Source: Streptomyces sp. S.PNR 29
Lineage (GTDB): Bacteria > Actinomycetota > Actinomycetes > Streptomycetales > Streptomycetaceae
Assembly: GCF_030386795.1 (NCBI RefSeq)
Contig: NZ_JANUQM010000005.1
Coordinates: 434,001 to 498,000, forward strand
Direction: 5' to 3'
DNA length: 64,000 bases
Shown: positions 51,121 through 60,383 of the stretch, piece by piece
Layout of the letters: the number at the start of each line of letters is the position of its first letter
Numbering within the stretch: the first letter of the stretch is position 1
Translations under genes and position numbers: made by a program
Notes under the pieces: generated by a model
Database searches by the model: none
What the model was told of the DNA's origin: nothing
The model's input: the letters and a program-made list of their open reading frames with translations, nothing else

Positions 51121-53559
51121 TCAGCCACGGAGGCGGGACATGGTCGGGTCGAACAGGGGCTCCTCGGCGACCTGCGCCTCGACGCGCTGGTCGAAGTAGC
51201 CGATGTGCACGGTGGTGCCGGGGGTGGTGAGTTCCGTGGGCAGCCAGGCGTAGGCGATGCCCTTGCCGATCGTGTAGCCGTAGGCGGCGCTGGTGACGTA
51301 GCCGACCGCGCGGGCGCCGTCGTACACCGGCTCCTTGCCCATGACGACCGCCCGCGGGTCGTCGATCGTGAGGCAGGTCAGCTTGCGCCGTACGTCGGCC
51401 TTGCGGCGCTCCAGCGCGGCCTTGCCGATGAAGTCGTCCTTGTCGGGCTTGACGGCGAAGCCGACGCCGGCCTCGTAGGGGTCGTGTTCGTAGGTCATGT
51501 CGGTGCCGAAGGAGCGGTAGCCCTTCTCCAGGCGGAGGCTGTTGAAGGCGCCTCGGCCGGCCGCGATGCCGCCCAGTGGCCTGGCCGCCCGCCACAGGGT
51601 GTCCCACAGCTTCTGGCCCAGGTCCGCGGTGGTGTAGAGCTCCCAGCCGAGCTCACCGACGTACGACAGGCGCATGGCCGTGACGGGGACGGAGCCGATG
51701 TGGGCGCGCTTGGCGCGGAAGTACTTCAGGCCGGTCGCCGAGAAGTCGGCGTCGGTGAGCGGCTGCAGGACGTCACGGGCGAGCGGTCCCCACAGGCCGA
51801 TGCAGCAGGTACCGGGGGTGATGTCGCGGACCTGCACCGTGCCGTCGGCGGGGAGGTGGCGGGTGAACCAGTCGAGGTCCAGGTTGCCGTTGGCGCCGAC
51901 CTGGAAGAGACCGGGGGCCAGCCGGGCGACGGTGATGTCGCTGCGGATGCCGCCGTCGTGGTCGAGCAGGAGGGTGTACGTCACCGAGCCGACCGACTTG
52001 GCGACCTTGCCGGTGCACAGCCGCTCCAGGAAGTCCGCGGCACCGCGCCCGCTGACCTCCAGCCGCTTGAGGGCCGTCATGTCGTACATCGCGACGGTCT
52101 CGCGGGTGATCTGCGCCTCGGCGCCGACGACGGGCGACCAGTAGCGCGCGGCCCAGTCGTTGGGGGTGGGGATGGAACGGCCCTCGACCAGGCCCGCGTT
52201 GGCCTCGTACCACTGGGGGCGCTCCCAGCCGTTCGCCTCCAGGAAGAAGGCGCCCAGCTCCTGCTGGCGGGCGTGGAACGGGCTGGTGCGGATCGGGCGC
52301 GGGTCCCCGGAAGGCTGGAGGGGGTGCAGGATGTCGTAGACCTCGACGAAGTTCTGGCAGTCGCGGGCCAGTACGTACTGCGGGGAGAGCTGGTGCGGCT
52401 CGAAGCGGTTGACGTCGCACTCGTGCAGGTCGAAGGAGGAGCAGTAGCCGTCGACCAGCCACTCGGCCATGGCCCGCCCCACGCCCGCGGAGTGGGTGAC
52501 CCAGACGGCCTCGGCGACCCAGAACCCCTTGACGTCCGGGGATTCGCCGAGCAGGGGCAGGCCGTCGGTGGTGAAGGAGAACAGGCCGTTGATGCCCTCC
52601 TCGACCTTCGCCTCCTTGGTGGCCGGGAGCAGTGACTGGGTCTCGGTCCAGGCGTCCTCGAAGTCCTCCTCGGTGAACTTCAGGACGGACGGCATCTCGT
52701 CGGCCTCGTCCACGGAGAGGATGTCGTCGGCGGATACCGGCATCGGGCGGTGTCCGTAGTAGCCGATGCCCAGGCCGTCGAAGCGGTCGCGGTAGTAGAG
52801 GTCGGCGTCCTGGTGGCGCAGGATCGGGCGGACCGCCTCCTGCGTCTGGCCCGCCAGGGCCGGTACCGGCCCCGTCCAGGCCAGTTGGTGGGCGAGCGGG
52901 GTGAGCGGGAGGTTCATGCCGGCCATGCGGGCGATCTTCGGGCCCCAGATGCCGGCGCAGCACACGACGATGTCGGCGGGGAGCTCGCCCTGGTCGGTGA
53001 GGACGCCGGTCACCTCGCCGTCGGCCTGAGTCACGTCGAGGACTTCGTGGCGGGCGAGGAAGCGCACGCCGCGCTCGGTGGCCCGGCGGATCTGCGCCTC
53101 GACGGCGAGGACGGCCTTCGCGAGGCCGTCCGTCGGCACCAGGAGGCCGGCGAGGACCTTGTCCGGATTCACGAGCGGGTGCTGCTCGACGCACTCTTCG
53201 GTGCTCAGCAGCCGGGATTCGATGCCCCAGGAGGTGAGCCAGCCGTGGCGGCGGTGGAGTTCCGCGACGCGCTCCGGGGTGGTCGCCACTTCGAGGCCGC
53301 CGACCTGCAGGAAGCAGGGCTGTCCGTCGACGTCGAGGGAGCAGAACTTCTCGACGGTGTAGCGGGCCATCTCGGTCATGGTCTTGGAGGGGTTGGTCTG
53401 GAAGACCAGGCCCGGGGCGTGCGACGACGATCCCCCGGTGGCGGGCAGCGGGCCCTGGTCGACCACGGTCACTTCGGTCCAGCCTCGCGCGGAGATCTCG
53501 TCGGCGAGCGCTGCTCCCACGACGCCCGCTCCGATGATGACCACCCGGGGTCCCGCCAT
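51121..53559 (-). CDS. Dimethylglycine/sarcosine dehydrogenase-type FAD oxidoreductase
   Basis: 812-aa enzyme with an FAD domain (VVIIGAGVVGAALADEISARG, residues 6-26), a candidate covalent-flavin histidine H47 in GGSSSHAPGL, and a C-terminal GcvT-like folate domain with the FIGKAALERRK loop. This domain order fits DMG dehydrogenase, which would convert dimethylglycine to sarcosine. GGAGGTGCGGCG precedes ATG. First gene of the six-gene operon and preceded by a two-site operator. Sarcosine or other N-methyl amines could be substrates too. Confidence 0.9.
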   Translation of the reverse strand: MAGPRVVIIGAGVVGAALADEISARGWTEVTVVDQGPLPATGGSSSHAPGLVFQTNPSKTMTEMARYTVEKFCSLDVDGQPCFLQVGGLEVATTPERVAELHRRHGWLTSWGIESRLLSTEECVEQHPLVNPDKVLAGLLVPTDGLAKAVLAVEAQIRRATERGVRFLARHEVLDVTQADGEVTGVLTDQGELPADIVVCCAGIWGPKIARMAGMNLPLTPLAHQLAWTGPVPALAGQTQEAVRPILRHQDADLYYRDRFDGLGIGYYGHRPMPVSADDILSVDEADEMPSVLKFTEEDFEDAWTETQSLLPATKEAKVEEGINGLFSFTTDGLPLLGESPDVKGFWVAEAVWVTHSAGVGRAMAEWLVDGYCSSFDLHECDVNRFEPHQLSPQYVLARDCQNFVEVYDILHPLQPSGDPRPIRTSPFHARQQELGAFFLEANGWERPQWYEANAGLVEGRSIPTPNDWAARYWSPVVGAEAQITRETVAMYDMTALKRLEVSGRGAADFLERLCTGKVAKSVGSVTYTLLLDHDGGIRSDITVARLAPGLFQVGANGNLDLDWFTRHLPADGTVQVRDITPGTCCIGLWGPLARDVLQPLTDADFSATGLKYFRAKRAHIGSVPVTAMRLSYVGELGWELYTTADLGQKLWDTLWRAARPLGGIAAGRGAFNSLRLEKGYRSFGTDMTYEHDPYEAGVGFAVKPDKDDFIGKAALERRKADVRRKLTCLTIDDPRAVVMGKEPVYDGARAVGYVTSAAYGYTIGKGIAYAWLPTELTTPGTTVHIGYFDQRVEAQVAEEPLFDPTMSRLRG

Positions 53560-53589
53560 CGCCGCACCTCCGACGTTGAAAGCGATCCA

Positions 53590-53625
53590 GTTGCTGTGTG
53601 CGCAACATGGTTCAGGTTGCGCAAC
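53590..53625. promoter_or_regulatory. Betaine-regulon operator of the DMG dehydrogenase/sox operon
   Basis: On the minus strand GTTGCGCAA (from 53625) and GTTGCGCAC (from 53606) are direct repeats with 19-bp period. Both lie in palindromes: GTTGCGCAAC (53616-53625) and GTTGC-N7-GCAAC (53590-53606). Sited 31-66 nt before the start codon. Confidence 0.75.
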
Positions 53626-53716
53626 TCAATGTGCCCGCCGGGGAGGGGCGTGTCAAGGGGTCCGTGACGCCGGAAAAACCCCCGAGGACGACCGGGAGAA
53701 CCGCCCCGGACGCGAC

Positions 53717-53754
53717 GAGGCCCGGCAGGCTGACAGCGCAGCCTGCCGGGCCTC
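53717..53754 (-). terminator. Terminator after the betaine-binding protein gene
   Basis: Perfect 16-bp stem (53717-53732 with 53739-53754), 6-nt loop, 31 nt beyond the gene stop at 53785. Confidence 0.8.
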
Positions 53755-53784
53755 TCCGGCGGGTTCAGGAAGCCGTCGTACGCC

Positions 53785-54747
53785 CTACTTGATCCAGGCG
53801 TCGACCTTGTCGCGGTTGGCCTCGACCCACTTCTTCGCCGCCGCTTCGGGCGCCATCTTGTCCACCGCGATGTACTTGGCCACGGTGTTCTGGTCGTCGT
53901 TCGTCCAGTGGAAGTTCTTCACCAGGTCATAGGCCGGGCTGCCCGACTTGGCGAACTTGGCGCTGACGATCTTGTCCAGGTTGTACACGGGGTAGTCGCA
54001 CGCGACCTTCTCGGCGTCGGCGTCGCAGCCCTGCTTGTACTCGGGCAGCTTGACGTGCACCAGCGGCACCTCGGACAGGAACCACTGCGGCTCGTAGAAG
54101 TAGCCGATCACCCATTCCTTGTTCTTCTCGGCGTTCCGGTACGCCTGGATGAGCGCGGTCTCGCTGCCCGCGTACACCACCTTGAAGTCCAGCTTCAGGT
54201 TCTTCACCAGCGCCTCGTCGTTGGTGACGTACGAGGGGTCGCCGTCGAGGAGCTGGCCCTTGCCGCCCGACTCCGAGGTCTTGAACTTGGAGGCGTACTT
54301 GTTCAGGTTCTTCCAGTCGGTGATGTCCGGGTGCGCCTTGGCCAGCCACGGCGGTACGAACCAGCCGATGATGCCCTTGTTGCCGGTCGGGCCGGCCTCG
54401 ACGGCCGTCTTCTGCTGGGTGATGTACTTCTTCTTCAGATCGTCGTGACCCCAGTTCTCGACGACGGCGTCGACCTCGCCCGTCCCGAAGCCCTGCCAGG
54501 CGATCTCCTCCTTCAGGTCCTTCTGGTTGACCTTGCAGCCGAGGTCGTGCTCGGCGACGTACGCGAGGACCGCCGCGTTCGCCTCGTAGCCGACCCACGG
54601 GTTGACCGCGAGGTTGAAGGTGCCGCACTTGTCCGAGCTGCCCGAGCCGCCGCCGCTGTCGGCACCGACCTTCGCGCCGCCGCAGGCCGTGAGGGTGAGG
54701 CCGAGGACGGCCAGGCCGGCCGCGCCGGCTCGCCAGTGTCTTGCCAT
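53785..54747 (-). CDS. Glycine betaine/proline-betaine ABC transporter binding lipoprotein (OpuAC/ProX type)
   Basis: 320-aa extracytoplasmic receptor with lipobox LTAC (C22). It is an OpuAC-domain protein: NPWVGYEANAAV, AVVENWGHDD, IIGWFVPPWLAK and YFYEPQWFLSEVP provide the tryptophans and tyrosines expected to form the aromatic box around a quaternary ammonium. ATG after AGGGAG. Last gene of the BADH/ATPase/permease operon. Confidence 0.9.
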   Translation of the reverse strand: MARHWRAGAAGLAVLGLTLTACGGAKVGADSGGGSGSSDKCGTFNLAVNPWVGYEANAAVLAYVAEHDLGCKVNQKDLKEEIAWQGFGTGEVDAVVENWGHDDLKKKYITQQKTAVEAGPTGNKGIIGWFVPPWLAKAHPDITDWKNLNKYASKFKTSESGGKGQLLDGDPSYVTNDEALVKNLKLDFKVVYAGSETALIQAYRNAEKNKEWVIGYFYEPQWFLSEVPLVHVKLPEYKQGCDADAEKVACDYPVYNLDKIVSAKFAKSGSPAYDLVKNFHWTNDDQNTVAKYIAVDKMAPEAAAKKWVEANRDKVDAWIK

Positions 54748-54760
54748 GGTGTGGTACTCC

Positions 54761-56773
54761 CTATGCGCTGGTGCGGCGAGCCGCTGCCTGAGTGATTCGG
54801 TCGAACATGACTCCGAGCAGGACGATGGCGAGCCCGGCCGCCAGGCCCTTGCCGTACAACTGGCCCTGCGAGAACCCGGCCACGACGTCGTAGCCGAGGG
54901 CGCCCGCTCCCACCAGGCCGCCCACGACAACCATCGACAGCACGTAGATCAGGCCCTGGTTGGTCGCGAGGGTCAGGGCACCGCGGGACATCGGCAGTTG
55001 CACCTTGGTGATGAGCTGCCAGGTGTTGCACCCGGAGGACGTCGCCGCCTCGACGGTGGTCTCGGGCACGGCCCGCACCCCGTCGGCGATGATCTTGATG
55101 GCGACCGGCGCCGCGTAGACGACGGCGGCGACGATGGCCGTGAACCGTGTCGCGCCGAACAGCGCGAGGAACGGCACGAGATAGACGAACGGCGGCATGA
55201 CCTGAGCCGCGTCCAGGGTGGGCCTGACCAGCCGGTCCACGAGCTCGCTGCGCCCCATCCACACCCCGAGGACGACGCCGAGCAGCATCACCAGCACCGT
55301 CGCCACGGCGGTGGACGCCAGTGTGGTCATGCCGTCCGACCACACGCCCGTACCGACGAGCAGCCCCACGCACACGGCGGCGGTGGCCCCGGCGCGCCAG
55401 CCGCCGAGCACCGTGCCGACTGCGACGAGCGCCGCGCCGACGAGCCACCACGGGGAGTCGGTCAGCAGGGTCTGGAACGGGTTGAGCAGGCCGTTGGTGA
55501 GGGCGTCGCGGAAGGCGTTCGTGAGACCCGACAGGTTGTCCTGCGCCCAGGTGGTCACGTCGGCGGCCGCCTTGGAGATGGTGCTGCCGGTGCCGCCCTC
55601 GCCCGGGAACTCCGCCGCCCATACATACGTGTGCGACAGATACACCAGCACCGCCGCCGCCACTCCCCCGGCGATCAGCAGATGCCGTCGCCACTTGAGG
55701 AAGGGGTTCTTCGAGCGCCGGGCCGTCTCCGCCCGCCCGCTCGCCGCGGTGGTGACCCGGTCCAGCACGATGGCCATGACGACGATGGCCAGACCGGCGT
55801 TGAACGCCGTGCCGACATCCAGTGACTGCAGGGCCTGGACGACGGTCGCTCCGAGGCCGGGCGCGTTGATCAGGGCGGCGATGGTCACCATGGCCAGGGC
55901 GGCCATGATGGTCTGGTTGACGCCCATCACCACGGTCCGCCGGGACATCGGCAGCAGGACCTTCAGCAGCGTCTGCCACCGCGTCGCGCCCAGTGAGTCC
56001 GCCGCTTCGACGGTGGTCTCGGGTACCGAACGGATCGCGTGCGCAGTGATGCGGATCGCCGGTGGTGCCGCGTAGATGGTGGTGGCGATCGTGGCGGAGG
56101 CGGGACCGATGAGGAAGAACAGGGTCAGCGGTGCCAGGTAGACGAAGGTCGGCATCGTCTGCATGAAGTCGAGGAACGGCGTCACGACCCGGTTGAACCG
56201 GTCCGAGAGCCCCGCCCACACCCCCAGGGGGATGGCGAACAGCAGCGCCACGAAGACCGCTGAGAGGGTCAGCGCCAGCGTGTCCATGCTCTCCTGCCAC
56301 AGGCCCTGAAGGCCCAGGAAGGTGAAGCCCGCCACCGTCAGCAGCGCGACCCGCCAGTTGCCCACGGCCCAGGAGACATAGCCGGCGATGCCGACGACGC
56401 CGAGCCAGCCGATCTGCGGCACCGGGCGGCCCGGAGTCGGCTGCGAGATCAGTTCCTGGACGAAGGTCACCAGGGTGTCGATGACCAGGCGGATCTCGTT
56501 GAAGAAGTAGAGGAAGAGCGGGTTGGAGTTGCGGTTCGCCCCGATCGAGTCGTTGACGTCGTTGAACCAGCGGTGCAGATCGGTGAGGTCCGCCGCCGCC
56601 AGCGTCAGGGTCTGCTTCCCGCGCAGCACGGCGAAGAGCACCAGCCAGACGACCAGGATCGCGGCCAGCATCATACGGCGGCTGATCCCGCGCGCCCTCG
56701 CGACGGGCGGGACGGCCTGCTCCACCGTCTCGGTTTTCTCCGGTTTCTCCGGTTTCTCCACGGCGACGGTCAT
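54761..56773 (-). CDS. Glycine betaine ABC transporter permease, two fused ProW-like domains
   Basis: 670-aa membrane protein with two tandem BPD-transport permease units, about residues 110-340 and 450-665. The conserved EAA-type loops are VEAADSLGATRWQTLLKVLLP and VEAATSSGCNTWQLITKVQLP. One polypeptide therefore supplies both membrane halves, unlike the homodimeric ProW. The stop/start with the ATPase is TGATG. N-terminus has a repeated PEKPEK stretch. Confidence 0.9.
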   Translation of the reverse strand: MTVAVEKPEKPEKTETVEQAVPPVARARGISRRMMLAAILVVWLVLFAVLRGKQTLTLAAADLTDLHRWFNDVNDSIGANRNSNPLFLYFFNEIRLVIDTLVTFVQELISQPTPGRPVPQIGWLGVVGIAGYVSWAVGNWRVALLTVAGFTFLGLQGLWQESMDTLALTLSAVFVALLFAIPLGVWAGLSDRFNRVVTPFLDFMQTMPTFVYLAPLTLFFLIGPASATIATTIYAAPPAIRITAHAIRSVPETTVEAADSLGATRWQTLLKVLLPMSRRTVVMGVNQTIMAALAMVTIAALINAPGLGATVVQALQSLDVGTAFNAGLAIVVMAIVLDRVTTAASGRAETARRSKNPFLKWRRHLLIAGGVAAAVLVYLSHTYVWAAEFPGEGGTGSTISKAAADVTTWAQDNLSGLTNAFRDALTNGLLNPFQTLLTDSPWWLVGAALVAVGTVLGGWRAGATAAVCVGLLVGTGVWSDGMTTLASTAVATVLVMLLGVVLGVWMGRSELVDRLVRPTLDAAQVMPPFVYLVPFLALFGATRFTAIVAAVVYAAPVAIKIIADGVRAVPETTVEAATSSGCNTWQLITKVQLPMSRGALTLATNQGLIYVLSMVVVGGLVGAGALGYDVVAGFSQGQLYGKGLAAGLAIVLLGVMFDRITQAAARRTSA

Positions 56774-57861
56774 CACATGTCGCCTTCCTGCCCGGCGACC
56801 ACCGCGAGGATCTCCTCGTCGCCGACGATGCCGAGCAGCTTGCCGTCCTCGACGACCTTGACCGGCTTGTCCGCCGCGAGTACCGCCCGGGTGGCTTCCT
56901 TCACCACGACGTCGGGGCCCAGCTCGGGCCCGTCCAGGGGGTCGTCGGGCTCCGCCGGGCGCATGATCCAGCGCAGGGTCAGCACGTCGCCGCGCGGGAC
57001 GTCCTTGACGAAGTCGCGTACGTAGTCGTCGGCGGGGGCCCCGACCAGTTCGTCGCCGGTGCCGCACTGGACCATCCTGCCGTCGCGCATGATGAGGATG
57101 CGGTCGCCCAGCTTCAACGCCTCGGAGAGGTCGTGGGTGATGAACACCATCGTCTTGCCGACCTCGTGGTGCAGGCGGACGACCTCGCTCTGCATGTCAC
57201 GGCGGATCAGCGGGTCGAGCGCCGAGAACGGCTCGTCGAAGAGGAGCACATCGGGATCGCCGGCCAGGGCCCGGGCCAGACCGACGCGCTGCTGCATACC
57301 GCCGGAGAGCTGGTCGGGGTAGGAGTTCTCGTACCCGGACAGGCCGACGAGTTCGACCACCTCCAGCGCCCGTCTGCTGCGCTCGGCCCTGCCCATGCCG
57401 CGGATCTCCAGCCCGAACGCCACGTTGTCGACGACGCGGCGGTGGGGCAGCAGCCCGAAGTGCTGGAAGACCATGGAGAACTTGTTGCGCCGCAGTTCGC
57501 GCAGGCGCTTGTCGTCCGCGTCGCGGATGTCCTCCCCCTCGAAGAGGATCTCTCCGGCCGTGGGTTCGATGAGCCGGGTCAGACAGCGCACCAGAGTGGA
57601 CTTGCCGGAGCCGGACAGGCCCATGACGACGAAGACCTCGCCGGGCGCGACCTCGAAGTTCACATCGCGCACGGCGGCGGTACAGCCGGTGCGCTCCATC
57701 AGTTCACGGCGGGTGAGCCCGCACAGTTCCTCGGAGTCCGGTACCTGGTCGGCTTTCGGCCCGAACACCTTCCACAGCTTGCGCACGGAGATGACCGGCG
57801 TGGGGGCCGCGTCCTGGGGTGTGCCGCGCCGATGCGGCACCTCGGTCGTTGCTGGGGTCAT
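56773..57861 (-). CDS. Glycine betaine ABC transporter ATP-binding protein (ProV/OpuAA type)
   Basis: 362-aa ATPase. Walker A GLSGSGKST, signature LSGGMQQRVGLARAL, Walker B VLLFDEPFSALDP. The C-terminal tail of about 70 residues has a CBS-like segment (VKVVEDGKLLGIVGDEEIL), as in osmoregulated OpuA. GAGG precedes the ATG at 57861. It is 20 nt after the BADH stop, so aldehyde oxidation and import are co-expressed. A feed-forward link to ionic strength is possible. Confidence 0.92.
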   Translation of the reverse strand: MTPATTEVPHRRGTPQDAAPTPVISVRKLWKVFGPKADQVPDSEELCGLTRRELMERTGCTAAVRDVNFEVAPGEVFVVMGLSGSGKSTLVRCLTRLIEPTAGEILFEGEDIRDADDKRLRELRRNKFSMVFQHFGLLPHRRVVDNVAFGLEIRGMGRAERSRRALEVVELVGLSGYENSYPDQLSGGMQQRVGLARALAGDPDVLLFDEPFSALDPLIRRDMQSEVVRLHHEVGKTMVFITHDLSEALKLGDRILIMRDGRMVQCGTGDELVGAPADDYVRDFVKDVPRGDVLTLRWIMRPAEPDDPLDGPELGPDVVVKEATRAVLAADKPVKVVEDGKLLGIVGDEEILAVVAGQEGDM

Positions 57862-57881
57862 GTTCGACCTCTTTTCGGCGT

Positions 57882-59351
57882 TCAGCCGCGGAACCAGTGC
57901 TGCGGCCGGGGTTGGATGTTCTGCCAGATGTGCTTGGGCTCTCGGTACTCGTCCAGGCCGGTCGGTCCCAGCTCCCGGCCCACGCCGGAGTGCCCGAACC
58001 CGCCCCATTCCGCCTGCGGTACGTAGGGGTGGTAGTCGTTGATCCACACCGTGCCGTGGCGCAGCCGCCGGGCGACCCGCTGGGCCTTGCCGGCGTCCTG
58101 CGTCCAGACGGCTCCGGCGAGTCCGTACTCGGTGTCGTTGGCGATGCGCACGGCGTCGTCCTCGTCGGCGAAGCGTTCCACGGTGAGCACGGGCCCGAAG
58201 GACTCCTCGTGCACCACGCGCATGTCCTGCCGGCACTCGTCGAGAACGGTCGGCGGGTAGTAGTGCCCGTTCGCCAGGGCCGGGTCACGGGGGCGTTCAC
58301 CGCCGCAGCGCAGTACGGCGCCTTCGGCGAGACCGGCCGCGACATACGCCTCGACCTTCTCCAGGTGCTGCGCGGAGATCAGCGCGCCGGTCTCGGCCTG
58401 CGGATCGAAGGGGCCGCCGAGGCGGATCTGCCGGGCGCGGCGGACCACCTCGTCGACGAACCGGTCGTGCAGCGCGTCCTCGACGATCAGCCGGGCACCG
58501 GCCGAGCAGACCTGCCCTGAATGCAGAAAGACGGCCGTGAGCGCGAAGTCCACGGCCGCCTCGAAGTCGGCGTCGGCGAAGACGACGTTGGGGTTCTTGC
58601 CGCCGAGTTCCAGCGCGACCTTCTTCACGGTCGCGGCGGCGGTGGCCATGATCCGTCTGCCGGTGTCCAGGCCGCCGGTGAAGGAGACCATGTCGACGCC
58701 GGGGTCCTCGGCGAGCGGAGCGCCCACCTCGGGCCCGGTCCCCAGGACGAGATTGGCGGCGCCGGCCGGGATCCCGGCCTCTTCCAGTGCCTTCATCAGC
58801 AGGATCGAGGTGGAGGGGGTGAGCTCGCTGGGCTTGAGGACGATCGTGTTGCCCGCGAGGAGGGCGGGCGCGACCTTCCAGCTCGCCTGGAGCAGCGGGT
58901 AGTTCCAGGGGGTGATCAGTCCGCACACACCGACCGGCTCGTACACGACGCGGCTGACGGCGTCGTCGCGGCCGGTGTCGATCACACGGCCGGCGCTGGT
59001 GCCGCCGAGCCCGCCGTAGTAGCGGAAGCAGGAGACGACGTCGGCGATGTCGTACTCGCTCTCCACCAGCCGCTTGCCGGTGTCCAGCGATTCGGCGCGG
59101 GCGAACTGCCCGGCGTCGCGCTCGACGATGTCGGCGGTGCGCATCAGGAGCGCTCCCCGCTCCCGCTCGGGAGTGCGCGGCCAGGGCCCTTGATCGAAGG
59201 CACGGCGGGCCGCGGCGATGGCCGCCTCGGCATCGGGACGCGTACCTTCGGATACGGTCACGGAGAGCGTGCCGTCGGCGGGACAGCGGATGTCCCGGTA
59301 GCCTCCGGCGACGGGATCCCGCCATGTTCCGTCCACATACAGGTCTGCCAC
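57882..59351 (-). CDS. betB: Betaine-aldehyde dehydrogenase-type ALDH
   Basis: 489-aa NAD(P)-dependent aldehyde dehydrogenase, expected to make glycine betaine. Catalytic residues are N150 (TPWNYP), E248 (LELGGKNP) and C282 (SGQVCSAG). I use GTG 59351 with GAAGGG upstream; the first in-frame GTG at 59390 lies in the operator. First of the import operon. BADH and gamma-aminobutyraldehyde-type ALDHs are hard to separate by eye, but the choline dehydrogenase next door supports BADH. Confidence 0.85.
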   Translation of the reverse strand: MADLYVDGTWRDPVAGGYRDIRCPADGTLSVTVSEGTRPDAEAAIAAARRAFDQGPWPRTPERERGALLMRTADIVERDAGQFARAESLDTGKRLVESEYDIADVVSCFRYYGGLGGTSAGRVIDTGRDDAVSRVVYEPVGVCGLITPWNYPLLQASWKVAPALLAGNTIVLKPSELTPSTSILLMKALEEAGIPAGAANLVLGTGPEVGAPLAEDPGVDMVSFTGGLDTGRRIMATAAATVKKVALELGGKNPNVVFADADFEAAVDFALTAVFLHSGQVCSAGARLIVEDALHDRFVDEVVRRARQIRLGGPFDPQAETGALISAQHLEKVEAYVAAGLAEGAVLRCGGERPRDPALANGHYYPPTVLDECRQDMRVVHEESFGPVLTVERFADEDDAVRIANDTEYGLAGAVWTQDAGKAQRVARRLRHGTVWINDYHPYVPQAEWGGFGHSGVGRELGPTGLDEYREPKHIWQNIQPRPQHWFRG

Positions 59352-59374
59352 CTCGGGAGCCCTTCGAGCGAATC

Positions 59375-59398
59375 GTTGCGCATCACGCACCGCATTGC
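59375..59398. promoter_or_regulatory. Betaine-regulon operator upstream of BADH
   Basis: GTTGCGCAT (59375) and ATTGCTTGT (59394) are 19 bp apart, and GTTGC-N7-GCACC spans 59375-59391. The repeat reads away from the gene, the only one of six in that direction. A -35-like TTGACG lies at 59439-59434 on the minus strand, upstream of the site. Confidence 0.6.
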
Positions 59399-59546
59399 TT
59401 GTGGTGGAACACTCTGAAGAAGGAGGGATCCCACGTCAAGGGGTTGACCGATGACGTTTTCACCAAGCTGACGGCCGGGAGGACACGCTGAGCCCAGGCC
59501 GGATGCGCCTGGTTTCCGGACCAAGCGGCTGCCTGAAAACTCCGTG

Positions 59547-60383
59547 TTACGGCAGGCGGTCCAGCAGTTCACGGCGCCACCGCTCGGTCTCGGCGATCTG
59601 GTTGAAGGTGAACAGGTGCAGACCTGCCACGCCCGCCGACGGCGCGGTGAGCGCCTCGGAGCCACGGGCGAGCAGCCGCTCGGGCGCGTAGCCGCCGGGG
59701 GCCGCGAAGCGCAGGAACCAGGACGGGTGCCTGGTCAGGAAGCGGGTCGACTCCCCCACACCGATCTTCGTCGCCATGGACAGCAGCTTCGCCCGCTGCA
59801 CCGGCCCCGCGACACCCACATGGACGGGCAGGGCGATGCCTCGACGGCGTATCCGGCCGACCCAGTCACCCAGCACACGCGAGTCGAAGCAGAGGTTGCT
59901 GACGATATACGTGGCATGCGCCTGTTTGTCCCACATCGCCTGGATGGTGAGGTCGTCGTGGATGAGCGGGTGACTCTCGGGGTAACCGGTGATGCCGACG
60001 CGGGCTAAGGGGCTGCCCAGTTCGCCCAGCCTGCGCAGCACCGGCAGCGCCCCGTCGTAGGCCCCGGCCGGCGGATCGGCGTCGCCTGCCGGTACGAAGA
60101 CGTCATCGACGCCCGCTCCGCGGAGCCGGTCGATGACGTCCTTCAGGTGCGCGTCGTCCCGCAGCAGCCGCGCGGGCACGTGCGGGGCGACGCGGTAGCC
60201 GTGCGCGGCGAGCCGGCCTGTGAGGTCGAGCGTCGGCTCCAGGCCCTTGACCGGCGACGCCGTCACGGTGACGACGACGTCGCGCGGGACATGGGCGAGG
60301 ACCTTGTCCTCCGTCGCCCTCGCGGGCAGCACCTCGTAACGCACGCTGTCCAGCAGCGCGCGGAAGTCTTGGGGGCCCGACAC
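59547..60383 (-). CDS. Methylenetetrahydrofolate reductase-like protein (MetF family)
   Basis: 278-aa TIM-barrel protein of the MTHFR/proline-dehydrogenase-like fold. Family elements include VVTVTASPVKGLEPTLDL, IRRRGIALPVHVGVAGPVQ and HLFTFNQIAETERW near the C-terminus. GTG start abuts the betA stop (TAAGTG), with AGGTCGG upstream. Its presence next to choline oxidation suggests routing methylene-THF or a methyl-THF reaction; it could reduce methylene-THF or run in the oxidative direction. Not the housekeeping MetF by sequence style. Confidence 0.8.
   Translation of the reverse strand: MSGPQDFRALLDSVRYEVLPARATEDKVLAHVPRDVVVTVTASPVKGLEPTLDLTGRLAAHGYRVAPHVPARLLRDDAHLKDVIDRLRGAGVDDVFVPAGDADPPAGAYDGALPVLRRLGELGSPLARVGITGYPESHPLIHDDLTIQAMWDKQAHATYIVSNLCFDSRVLGDWVGRIRRRGIALPVHVGVAGPVQRAKLLSMATKIGVGESTRFLTRHPSWFLRFAAPGGYAPERLLARGSEALTAPSAGVAGLHLFTFNQIAETERWRRELLDRLP

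Noticed and set aside
51099..53640. Glycine riboswitch in front of the glyA/sox operon.
   Set aside because: The leader is under 70 nt and is filled by the GTTGC operator sites; no paired aptamer structure is visible.
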